From NCBI GenBank assembly GCA_016784705.1, contig JADHUD010000153.1:1-6221 (forward strand): a stretch of 6,221 nucleotides of DNA, given 5' to 3'. Source of the DNA: Spirochaetia bacterium (lineage in GTDB: Bacteria; Spirochaetota; Spirochaetia; JABMQR01). The translations under genes and the position numbers were made by a program. Positions within the stretch are counted from its first letter, which is position 1, and each line of letters begins with the position of its first letter. Below the pieces are notes generated by a model. The model ran no database searches and was not told the origin of the DNA. It saw only the letters and a program-made list of their open reading frames with translations. This document shows, in pieces, positions 1 through 5,310 of this stretch.

Positions 1-459
1 AAAAGTTGTTTGACTACCAAAGGGCTGCACGCAGCACTGCATGGAGATCTTTCTCATCTTTACAGCAAAGTAGTACAGCTCTATTTTGATGAATATGATT
101 GGATAGGGTATTCATATCTTGAAGTTTTGGATATTTATATTCTGGATACTATACAGGATACTGCCCTGTTCTCACTTAACCTCCTGGCCAGGAATGCATT
201 ACACTATATCAGTAATGAAGATCTGTACGGAAAATTTGCCCGTGCTTTTCCCTTTTTTGACGAAATGACGAAGGCTGTCATAACTAAACCGAATCCTTCA
301 TATTTTTATCACTATATCTTCATCTTGCGTTTTTGCATGTTTCTTGGGCTGGTTGAAGAAGAGGAGACAGCTGATGCCGGTTCAACCAAACGTGAGTATT
401 CAATGCCGCGTATAAGGATCACGCCGCTCTTTCGGAAGCTGTTTTTATGGAAAGCATAG
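1..459 (+). CDS. Unrecognised protein, C-terminal part (5' end outside window)
   Basis: The frame is open from the first base of the window to a TAG at 457-459, giving about 152 residues. A TTG at position 10 could serve as a start, but no ribosome binding site can be seen before it and the frame continues upstream, so I treat this as the 3' end of a longer gene. The visible protein is rich in aromatic residues and looks mostly helical, with a stretch around YFHYYIFILRFCMFLGLV. An acidic turn and a strand-like ITPLFRKLFLW end follow, which could be a winged-helix-like C-terminus (inference only). I do not recognise the family and assign no function. Its stop codon is the first triplet of the long repeat that follows, so the repeat may have set or altered the C-terminus. 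Confidence 0.6.
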   Translation, partial: KSCLTTKGLHAALHGDLSHLYSKVVQLYFDEYDWIGYSYLEVLDIYILDTIQDTALFSLNLLARNALHYISNEDLYGKFARAFPFFDEMTKAVITKPNPSYFYHYIFILRFCMFLGLVEEEETADAGSTKREYSMPRIRITPLFRKLFLWKA

Positions 460-655
460 CCCCGTGCCAGGTGCTTTTTGCAAGTTTATGCAAGTTTTGG
501 GGGTGAGAGGGTGCGTAAGTTGTTTTTTGTAAAAGAATTAGCAGTTTTGAAATTCTGGGATGGCATTCGAGGTATCCTGGCACCGGATGCAAGAAAGAAC
601 AAGTTTTAATTATTTCGGTTTTTTTTGTCTTTTTTCTATTGTCTGAAATTCTGAA
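457..655 (+). repeat. Long direct repeat, copy A (199 bp)
   Basis: This stretch matches 4006-4204 without gaps at a constant offset of 3549 bp, with nine differences (positions 473, 480, 526, 538, 574, 583, 584, 597, 598), so about 95% identity. It begins TAGCCCCGTGCCAGG and ends near TCTGAAATTCTGAA after two T-runs, and the copies diverge abruptly beyond 655. Inside it, 461-471 (CCCGTGCCAGG) is complementary at 10 of 11 positions to 576-586 (CCTGGCACCGG), so a transcript or single strand could form a stem closing about 104 nt. No transposase is present. It could be a non-autonomous mobile or intergenic repeat element of this genome. I do not recognise it as a named family. Confidence 0.9.
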
Positions 656-740
656 TAAGAAACAATGGAATTATCTGACAGATTGTGGATGTTCTACAGC
701 TGTCATTACAGCAGATGAATTTTATCTGGAAGGGGTAGCG

Positions 741-830
741 GAATACCGGCCTTACCGGCAAGGCGATCGGCAGTGAGCCTGAAAAGCCGGTAAGAACAGC
801 CGGGTATGGAGCGAGGGGAAGGCTTTCCCC
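741..830 (+). ncRNA. Candidate structured RNA or DNA secondary-structure element
   Basis: Several nested complementary segments are visible. ATACCGGC (743-750) pairs with GCCGGGTAT (799-807) with one bulged G. CTTACCGGC (751-759) pairs perfectly with GCCGGTAAG (786-794). Inside that, AGGC (761-764) pairs with GCCT (777-780). A separate hairpin, GGGGAA (815-820) with TTCCCC (825-830), closes a GGCT loop. Together these make a two-tier stem followed by a hairpin in a region with no convincing gene. It could be a regulatory RNA, a leader element, or a remnant of a structured mobile element such as an intron. Expression and strand are not shown by the sequence, and I match it to no known RNA family. 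Confidence 0.35.
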
Positions 831-1546
831 CACAAAGCATAGATTTACCTGATGAAGAGAATAAGGGTGACAGGCAGTGCATCCAACCGCGCCCACACAA
901 CCCTCGTAACTTATAAGACGGGGTGTAGTAATTAATTTTATGGTATATACTTGTGAATCTTTCTACTTGAGAGGGGTTCGAAGTGCAGCCTGGCATTTGA
1001 AACCTAACCCATAACCCACACAACTTCATGGAAGGATCAGCGTTTTTTTTGCCTGCTGTTTGCTCTGATGTATTGTTCAAAATACTTTTTGAACAGACCG
1101 CAGTTCATTGTTCCAATTCCACTGAATGTTTCTGTCTTGTCTATGGCGGTAGTGCTGTATGGCGCCTTCAGCAACCACAAGGTTTGGCGGAGAAGGGCAG
1201 GGGACATCAGCACAAGTTTGCGCTGTCGTATCTATCAGCCTGAATATGCTGAATAGTATTAGCGCCTTGGGAAAGGTGCTGGTTTTTAAGGCGTGCATTT
1301 CTTGTTGCTGCAGGCCATTTCAGGAAGGTGACAAAAATAAATCGCATTGTTGCAAGAAATGTTGTACAATCAAACAGCACCTGCGAATTGGAGGGTTTTG
1401 AAAATTATATCGTATTTTCAGGAAGAGGATATGTTTGTTTTTCAATCTGCTGAGTTGCTTCAGGTCTTGTGCCTGGAAAATCTGGAATCGCTGATTCGTA
1501 GGATAGGGATATTTGGCGGGTTTTGCTCACTAAATTTGGCAGATGT
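831..1546. other. Gene-poor leader region
   Basis: No open frame here has a ribosome binding site, a recognisable domain or a convincing protein. The short frames of up to about 80 codons overlap one another on both strands. Visible details are a weak stem around 902-922 (CCTCGT with ACGGGG), two tandem TAACCCA units at 1005-1018, and the inverted repeat at 1074-1095. The segment may be decayed coding sequence, an untranslated leader or regulatory DNA. The sequence alone does not decide between these. Confidence 0.5.
1074..1095. repeat. Perfect inverted repeat (9-bp arms)
   Basis: TGTTCAAAA (1074-1082) is followed by the 4-nt spacer TACT and then by its exact complement TTTTGAACA (1087-1095). 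It could be an operator palindrome or an RNA hairpin. There is no T-run after it, so it is not a typical intrinsic terminator. No gene start lies immediately downstream, so its target is unclear. Confidence 0.6.
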
Positions 1547-1574
1547 TTGAAACACTTAACGGCAGTGCTAGAAT
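1547..1574 (+). promoter_or_regulatory. Candidate sigma-70-type promoter of the DUF4062/AlbA_2 operon
   Basis: A -35-like TTGAAA (1547-1552) and a -10-like TAGAAT (1569-1574) are separated by 16 bp, and each matches its consensus at five of six positions. Transcription would start near 1581, leaving a leader of about 40 nt before the GTG start at 1622. It is the best promoter candidate just upstream of the operon, but a promoter further up in the long leader cannot be excluded. Confidence 0.5.
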
Positions 1575-1609
1575 CCATGGCTGATAATTTCTTGCATGCT
1601 GGTAGCACG

Positions 1610-1614
1610 AGGAG
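1610..1614 (+). promoter_or_regulatory. Ribosome binding site fixing the GTG start of the DUF4062 gene
   Basis: AGGAG lies 7 nt upstream of the GTG at 1622, which is ideal spacing. This supports the GTG rather than the in-frame ATG at codon 11, which lies inside the conserved first strand of the domain. Confidence 0.75.
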
Positions 1615-1621
1615 ACGATAG

Positions 1622-2275
1622 GTGAATGGAGATAGGGACAAGCTGAAGATAATGGTGTCTTCGACTGTGTATGGAATTGAAGAACTGCTCGATCGCGTAT
1701 ATGCGCTTTTAACCTCCTTCGGTTACGACGTCTGGATGTCTCACAAGGGAACGGTTCCCGTTTTTTCCAATCGAACTGCGTTTGAAAACTGTCTGCAAGC
1801 TGTGAAGGTTTGCGATTTATTCCTGGGGATCATTACACCCAACTACGGAAGTGGTCAGAATCCCAAAGAACCATCAAGTCTCTCCATCACACATCAGGAG
1901 ATCTTGAAAGCAATCGAGCTTAAAAAACCTCGGTGGCTGTTGGCTCACGAGAATGTTGTATTTGCTCGTTCTCTGCTTAACAATCTTGGCTATAAAGGCA
2001 AAAAAGGACGGGGGAGATTGATCCTTAAGAAGAACCATGTTTTTACAGATCTGCGCATCATTGATCTCTACGAAGAGGCCACCATTGATCATGAATCACC
2101 TGATACCGTTCCTTTGGATGAACGAAAAGGTAACTGGGTGCAAAAGTATCATTCCAACAATGATGGTTCAATTTTCGTAAGCTCCCAGTTCTTCCGCTAT
2201 CAGGAAGTTGAGGAATTCATCCGAGAAAACTTCGAGGACGGAGAGCTGTTTCATAAAAATGGAGGGACTTCATGA
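1622..2275 (+). CDS. DUF4062 domain protein (stand-alone)
   Basis: The protein has 217 residues from a GTG start with a strong ribosome binding site. The N-terminal half carries the DUF4062 pattern: a first strand with KIMVSST (residues 9-15), then an FGYDVWMS segment (33-40), a hydrophobic strand CDLFLGIITPNYGSG (64-78), and the helix SITHQEILKAI (88-98). In this family the domain has a Rossmann-like layout recalling TIR and SEFIR domains, and it often sits at the N-terminus of large STAND-type NTPases, where it is thought to act in signalling or as effector. Here it stands alone, with a charged C-terminal half (residues 115-217) that I do not recognise. No signal peptide or membrane segment is seen, so it is probably cytoplasmic. 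The stop overlaps the next gene's start (ATGA, 2272-2275), so the two products are probably made together and may act together. The catalytic residues, if any, are unknown. Confidence 0.85.
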   Translation: MNGDRDKLKIMVSSTVYGIEELLDRVYALLTSFGYDVWMSHKGTVPVFSNRTAFENCLQAVKVCDLFLGIITPNYGSGQNPKEPSSLSITHQEILKAIELKKPRWLLAHENVVFARSLLNNLGYKGKKGRGRLILKKNHVFTDLRIIDLYEEATIDHESPDTVPLDERKGNWVQKYHSNNDGSIFVSSQFFRYQEVEEFIRENFEDGELFHKNGGTS

Positions 2276-3753
2276 CTCCGGAACAGATCAAAAAACTACT
2301 CTCTCTCGGAGAAGGTCAGAGCATCGAATTTAAGTCTTCCATCCGCTACCTTGAGGGGTTGGGCAAGGTTGTTTGCGGATTTCTGAATAGTTCTGGCGGC
2401 TACTTGATTTGCGGTGTGAAAGAAGGGGGGGAGGTAATCGGCATTGCCGATGCTCAAAAAGAAATAAACCGGCTTCAGCAGTATTTGATAGAAAACATTT
2501 CTCCGAAGGCTCTTGTTGCGGTGCAAGATGAACGACTGGAGAAAAAACCGGTAATCATCGTTGAGGTTTCATTAGGGAGAGATGTGCCGTATGCTTTCAA
2601 AGATGTCATTTACATTCGCACTGGTGAACACACTCAAGTAGCAGAGGCCAAAACCATCCGCGATATAGTGATGCGGCATCAAATTGAGCCGGAACGATGG
2701 GAGCGCCGCTTTTCTTTCGCTGATATTGAGGAACATGTTGATGTACAAGAGGTAAGAGCGGCTGTGTTAGCTGCTGGGAATGTGCGTAGGGTATTATTTC
2801 GGGATGAAAAAAACATCTCCATGGTCTTGGAAGACTTCTCGGTTGCTCGGTACGGACGATTGACGAACGGTGGTGATGTTCTTTTTACCGCAAATCCTGC
2901 CATCCGATTACCACAGACTCGAGTCAGAGCTATGCGTTATAGTTCAGACAAGACCGGCGATAAATTCAATGACATGAAGTATTTTGAAGGTTCGCTGCAC
3001 CACATCTTCGAGGATGCCTATGCGTTTATCATTCGCAATACTTCCAGTATTTCCACGTTTATCAAAGGTAGTCCCAAACGTCAAGATACTCCTCTATATC
3101 CCGAAGAAGCGATACGCGAGGCTTTGATCAACGCTCTGGTACATCGTGACTATAGCGCGGCATCCGGTGGTGTCAGCATCCATGTGTATCCTCATCGGCT
3201 GGAGATCTGGAACTCAGGTGCGCTCCCAGAGGGTGTGACCGAGCAGAGTCTGCTGATTGGCCAAATCTCGATACTTCGAAATCCTGATATCGCCCATGTG
3301 CTGTATCTGCGGGGGCTCATGGAAAAAGCTGGGCGTGGCAGCGTGCTGATGGTGCAGAAATGCCTCGAAAACGGATTGCCATCCCCATTTTGGAAATCCG
3401 ACCCGAAGCTGGGAGTTACAGTGACATTTTCTGCCCCGGAAGTTACTCCGGAAGCAACCCCGGAAGTAACCCCGGAAGTAACCCCGGAAGTTATGAAGCT
3501 ATTGAAACATCTCACAGGTGAGATGAGTCGGGGGGATTTACAGGATGCCATGGGACTCCGTGATGCAGAGCACTTCCGAAAATCCTACATAATGCCAGCG
3601 CTTGAAATCAAAGCCATAGGAATGACGATTCCTGGAAAACGCACTAGCAGCAAACAAAAGTACCGTATCAGTGCAGTTGGCAAGCAGATACTGGCGAACT
3701 CAGGGATAGAGCAGAGCCAGCCACCGAAATCCACAAACACTCAGAAAAAATGA
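2272..3753 (+). CDS. AlbA_2 (Schlafen-like) / RecG-like ATPase-region protein with C-terminal winged helix
   Basis: The protein has 493 residues and is translationally coupled to the DUF4062 gene. Residues 1-125 form an AlbA_2 (Schlafen-type) domain, with GEGQSIEFKSS (13-23), LNSSGGYLICGV (38-49) and YIRTGEHTQ (114-122). Residues about 245-385 are the GHKL-type region often annotated as RecG C-terminal or HATPase_c_4: the N-box-like EALINALVHRDYS (273-285), EIWNSGALPEG (311-321), and RNPDIAHVLYLRG plus EKAGRGS (336-357). A proline-rich linker of five PEVT-type units (389-408) leads to a predicted winged helix (about 407-475). It is not a RecG helicase, because no helicase motifs are present. 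Relatives are annotated as ATP-binding proteins or transcriptional regulators, and many lie in accessory or defence regions. AlbA_2 domains bind nucleic acid, and in animal Schlafens they include RNA-cleaving forms. A nucleic-acid sensing or cleaving role together with the DUF4062 partner is inference. TGA at 3751 is followed directly by an in-frame TAG that belongs to the adjacent 17-bp repeat. Confidence 0.88.
   Translation: MTPEQIKKLLSLGEGQSIEFKSSIRYLEGLGKVVCGFLNSSGGYLICGVKEGGEVIGIADAQKEINRLQQYLIENISPKALVAVQDERLEKKPVIIVEVSLGRDVPYAFKDVIYIRTGEHTQVAEAKTIRDIVMRHQIEPERWERRFSFADIEEHVDVQEVRAAVLAAGNVRRVLFRDEKNISMVLEDFSVARYGRLTNGGDVLFTANPAIRLPQTRVRAMRYSSDKTGDKFNDMKYFEGSLHHIFEDAYAFIIRNTSSISTFIKGSPKRQDTPLYPEEAIREALINALVHRDYSAASGGVSIHVYPHRLEIWNSGALPEGVTEQSLLIGQISILRNPDIAHVLYLRGLMEKAGRGSVLMVQKCLENGLPSPFWKSDPKLGVTVTFSAPEVTPEATPEVTPEVTPEVMKLLKHLTGEMSRGDLQDAMGLRDAEHFRKSYIMPALEIKAIGMTIPGKRTSSKQKYRISAVGKQILANSGIEQSQPPKSTNTQKK
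3436..3495 (+). repeat. Five 12-bp tandem units encoding PEVT repeats
   Basis: Five consecutive 12-bp units of the form CCGGAAGTAACC start at 3436, 3448, 3460, 3472 and 3484. They encode PEVT, PEAT, PEVT, PEVT and PEVM (residues 389-408 of the ATPase-region protein). Units three and four are identical. The repeat lies between the GHKL ATPase region and the C-terminal winged helix, so it is a linker whose length could change by slippage in steps of four residues without breaking the frame. Confidence 0.9.
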
Positions 3754-3770
3754 TAGCCCAGTGCCAGGTA
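3754..3770 (+). repeat. 17-bp copy of the long repeat's left end (group II intron 5' exon)
   Basis: TAGCCCAGTGCCAGGTA matches the start of copy B (4006-4022) at 16 of 17 positions and the start of copy A (457-473) at 15 of 17. It begins right after the TGA of the ATPase-region gene and ends at the predicted 5' splice site of the intron fragment. The intron remnant is therefore flanked by 17-bp direct repeats. Its last six bases (CAGGTA, 3765-3770) would be IBS1. Confidence 0.8.
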
Positions 3771-4005
3771 GTGCGGCCGAGCGTAGGTCGCTTTAACATA
3801 TAACGGGTGGGAATCCCATCCGGTAAGGTTAACCAACCACCGGTAGTTAGTCTTGGAGGAAGGTGGGTAACTGCCGACTTTAAGCGTAGACAAACGAGCA
3901 AGTGGGCCAAAAGCAGTAGCTGAAGTGAGTTGGCTCCTGAGTACAGGAGGCCCCGAAATACTGGAAGTGGGAATGCAGATGCTTTTGCCTGAGCAGAATG
4001 CAACC
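3771..4005 (+). mobile_element. Truncated group II intron, 5' part of domain I
   Basis: The fragment begins with the group II 5' consensus GTGCG (3771-3775), and the first stem follows at once: GCGGCC (3773-3778) with GGTCGC (3786-3791), one G-U pair. A second hairpin lies at 3805-3811/3815-3821. Stretches such as CCGGTAAGGTTAACCAACC and AACTGCCGACTTTAAG are typical in style of bacterial group II domain I. Near the end, GCT (3981-3983) pairs with AGC (3992-3994), and TGCA (3974-3977) with TGCA (3999-4002), presenting a loop with TGCCTG (3986-3991). That loop can pair with CAGGTA just upstream of the intron (one G-U), as expected for EBS1-IBS1. The rest of domain I, domains II-VI and the reverse transcriptase gene are missing, so it cannot splice or move. 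It ends abruptly where repeat copy B starts. Confidence 0.75.
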
Positions 4006-4204
4006 TAGCCCCGTGCCAGGTACTTTTTACAAGTTTATGCAAGTTTTGGGGGTGAGAGGGTGCGTAAGTTGTTTATTGTAAAAGAAATAGCAGTTTTGAA
4101 ATTCTGGGATGGCATTCGAGGTGTCCTGGCATTGGATGCAAGAAAATACAAGTTTTAATTATTTCGGTTTTTTTTGTCTTTTTTCTATTGTCTGAAATTC
4201 TGAA
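4006..4204 (+). repeat. Long direct repeat, copy B (199 bp)
   Basis: This is the second copy of the repeat described at 457-655, ungapped and about 95% identical. The closing stem is kept in weaker form: CCCGTGCCAGG (4010-4020) with CCTGGCATTGG (4125-4135) has one mismatch and one G-U pair. Its left edge abuts the truncated intron. Its right edge leads into clearly AT-rich DNA. Together, copies A and B enclose the leader, the DUF4062 and AlbA_2 genes and the intron fragment as a unit of about 3.5 kb. Confidence 0.9.
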
Positions 4205-4430
4205 AAAAGAATAATTAGGTTTCGGGCAGAGTGTATATTATTTAATGCTGGATTCATTAGATGCATACATTTTTCATAAATCGATTACCTGTATCAACGC
4301 TTTCGTAACCAACTTTCCCACTTTATCATCTACCTTTCATTATTTATACTTGTGATAGAGTAGCTGAAGTTTTTATATCTTTCGAATATCTGACTCTCTC
4401 TATGTCAAACAAACGGCAAATATATACAAT
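4205..4430. other. AT-rich spacer, no gene seen
   Basis: No open frame of useful length and no clear RNA structure is visible. The composition turns AT-rich here and stays so to the window end. It includes AACAAACGGCA at 4408-4418, an 11-bp direct repeat of 4489-4499. The second copy overlaps the start of the downstream operator-like inverted repeat, so the first may be an extra half-site for the AbiEi-type regulator. Confidence 0.5.
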
Positions 4431-4456
4431 AATGCCAATTATTGTAAATTGGCATT
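4431..4456. promoter_or_regulatory. Operator-like inverted repeat 1 of the AbiE operon
   Basis: AATGCCAATT (4431-4440) and AATTGGCATT (4447-4456) are perfect 10-bp inverted arms around a 6-nt spacer. The right arm contains the candidate -35 box, so a protein bound here would block RNA polymerase. AbiEi antitoxins are known to repress their own operon by binding two inverted repeats upstream, and this is the likely first site. Confidence 0.65.
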
Positions 4457-4478
4457 GCTTATTATTCATATATATATT
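4449..4478 (+). promoter_or_regulatory. Candidate promoter of the AbiE operon
   Basis: TTGGCA (4449-4454) and TATATT (4473-4478) are -35 and -10 candidates 18 bp apart, each with five of six consensus bases. Transcription would start near 4485, between the two inverted repeats, with a leader of about 65 nt. A shifted -10 (TATATA, 4471-4476) is also possible in this TA-rich run. Confidence 0.5.
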
Positions 4479-4493
4479 ACCATTAACTAACAA

Positions 4494-4519
4494 ACGGCAT
4501 TATGGTAAGAAAATGCCGT
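4494..4519. promoter_or_regulatory. Operator-like inverted repeat 2 of the AbiE operon
   Basis: ACGGCATT (4494-4501) and AATGCCGT (4512-4519) are perfect 8-bp inverted arms with a 10-nt spacer. They share the AATGCC/GGCATT core with inverted repeat 1. The site lies just downstream of the predicted transcription start and upstream of the ATG at 4552, a normal place for an autorepressor. The different spacers (6 and 10 nt) would put the half-sites on slightly different helical phases. Confidence 0.6.
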
Positions 4520-4551
4520 AAATTTGCATACTGAAATAGAGATAAATCTTA

Positions 4552-5286
4552 ATGAATGACAAATTACGAATTGAAGAAATAAAAGAACTCTTTATGGGAA
4601 ATAAATTTACCAATGAGCAATTATATCAACTTTATTTAAGTGAAGAACCTGGACTAAAAGAAAATACATTTCGCTGGAGAGTGTATAAACTTAAGGCAGA
4701 GGGTGTAATCCAGAGTGTAGAAAGAGGTGTCTATACAACACGGTTTAAAAAAGTTTTTAACCCACAAATAAGCAACCTTCTGCAAGAGTATTATAGAAGA
4801 ATCTCAGCGCAATTTCCCTATATGAATTTTTCCATTTGGCACACATCTTGGCTTCATACATATATGAATCATCAACCATTAACGGATAATACCATAATTG
4901 AAGTAGAAAAGGAGGCTATGGTTTCTGTTTTTACTGAGCTGTATGAATCTTATAACAATGTGTTTCTAAATCCGGAAGAAAAGGAAATAGAGAGGTATAT
5001 TGAAACAGGGCAAAAAAATATTATTGTTAAAAATTTGATTAAAGAATCACCGTTAAAAACCAGAGATGGAATTATCATTCCCAAAATAGAAAAAATATTG
5101 ATAGACCTTTATGTTGATCGCAAACTCTATCGTCCTTATCAGGGTAATGAATTAAGAAATATATATGAAAATCTATTTTCAATGTTCAACATAAACCAGT
5201 CGACTCTATCCAGATATGCGAATAGACGTGGTGCGAGAGAGAAGTTGTACCATTTTCTCTTTAATGATTTATTAGTGGAATTTTAG
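4552..5286 (+). CDS. AbiEi-like antitoxin / autorepressor (DUF6577-type)
   Basis: The protein has 244 residues. The N-terminus (about 5-65) reads as a winged helix-turn-helix: FTNEQLYQLYL (19-29), ENTFRWRVYKLKAEGVIQSV (37-56), then a wing with RGVYT. The rest matches the pattern I associate with DUF6577-type AbiEi-like proteins, including FSIWHTSWLH (93-102), HQPLTDNTIIEVEKEA (107-122), KTRDGIIIPKIEKILIDLY (169-187) and STLSRYANRRG (217-227). In type IV toxin-antitoxin systems of the AbiE kind this protein counteracts the toxin and represses the operon. The start has only a weak AGAG ribosome binding site (4538-4541). The toxin gene follows after 24 bp with its own stronger site. The assignment rests on motif pattern and on the neighbouring AbiEii gene. 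Confidence 0.85.
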   Translation: MNDKLRIEEIKELFMGNKFTNEQLYQLYLSEEPGLKENTFRWRVYKLKAEGVIQSVERGVYTTRFKKVFNPQISNLLQEYYRRISAQFPYMNFSIWHTSWLHTYMNHQPLTDNTIIEVEKEAMVSVFTELYESYNNVFLNPEEKEIERYIETGQKNIIVKNLIKESPLKTRDGIIIPKIEKILIDLYVDRKLYRPYQGNELRNIYENLFSMFNINQSTLSRYANRRGAREKLYHFLFNDLLVEF

Positions 5287-5297
5287 TTAATTATTGT

Positions 5298-5302
5298 AGA
5301 GG
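5298..5302 (+). promoter_or_regulatory. Ribosome binding site of the AbiEii gene
   Basis: AGAGG lies 8 nt before the ATG at 5311 and is stronger than the site in front of the antitoxin gene. It fixes the start of the toxin frame and shows that it can be translated independently of the upstream gene. Confidence 0.65.
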
Positions 5303-5310
5303 AAAAATTA

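Noticed and set aside
610..640. T-runs at the end of the long repeat as an intrinsic terminator
   Set aside because: No GC-rich hairpin directly precedes the T-runs in either copy.
971..990. GGTTCGAA resembling a tRNA T-loop
   Set aside because: The bases on either side do not form a T-stem and no acceptor or anticodon arm can be built around it.
636..1080. Minus-strand open frames of 86 and 124 codons
   Set aside because: They overlap each other and the foldable element, have no ribosome binding site or recognisable domain, and their composition follows from the structured DNA rather than from coding.
1028..1550. Several short plus-strand frames (62-80 codons) in the leader
   Set aside because: They lie in competing frames without ribosome binding sites. 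None shows a recognisable motif, although the frame at 1068-1256 contains a hydrophobic stretch.
2272..3753. RecG helicase annotation
   Set aside because: Only the GHKL-type region that databases often label RecG C-terminal is present. No helicase motifs or wedge domain are seen.
946..4355. TATACTTGTGA occurring at 946-956 and 4345-4355, some distance after each long repeat
   Set aside because: The offset differs from that of the long repeat, the surroundings do not align, and an 11-mer match is expected by chance in a window of this size.
3915..4370. AGTAGCTGAAGT shared by the intron fragment (3915-3926) and the spacer (4359-4370)
   Set aside because: A single 12-mer without flanking similarity is about what chance gives here.
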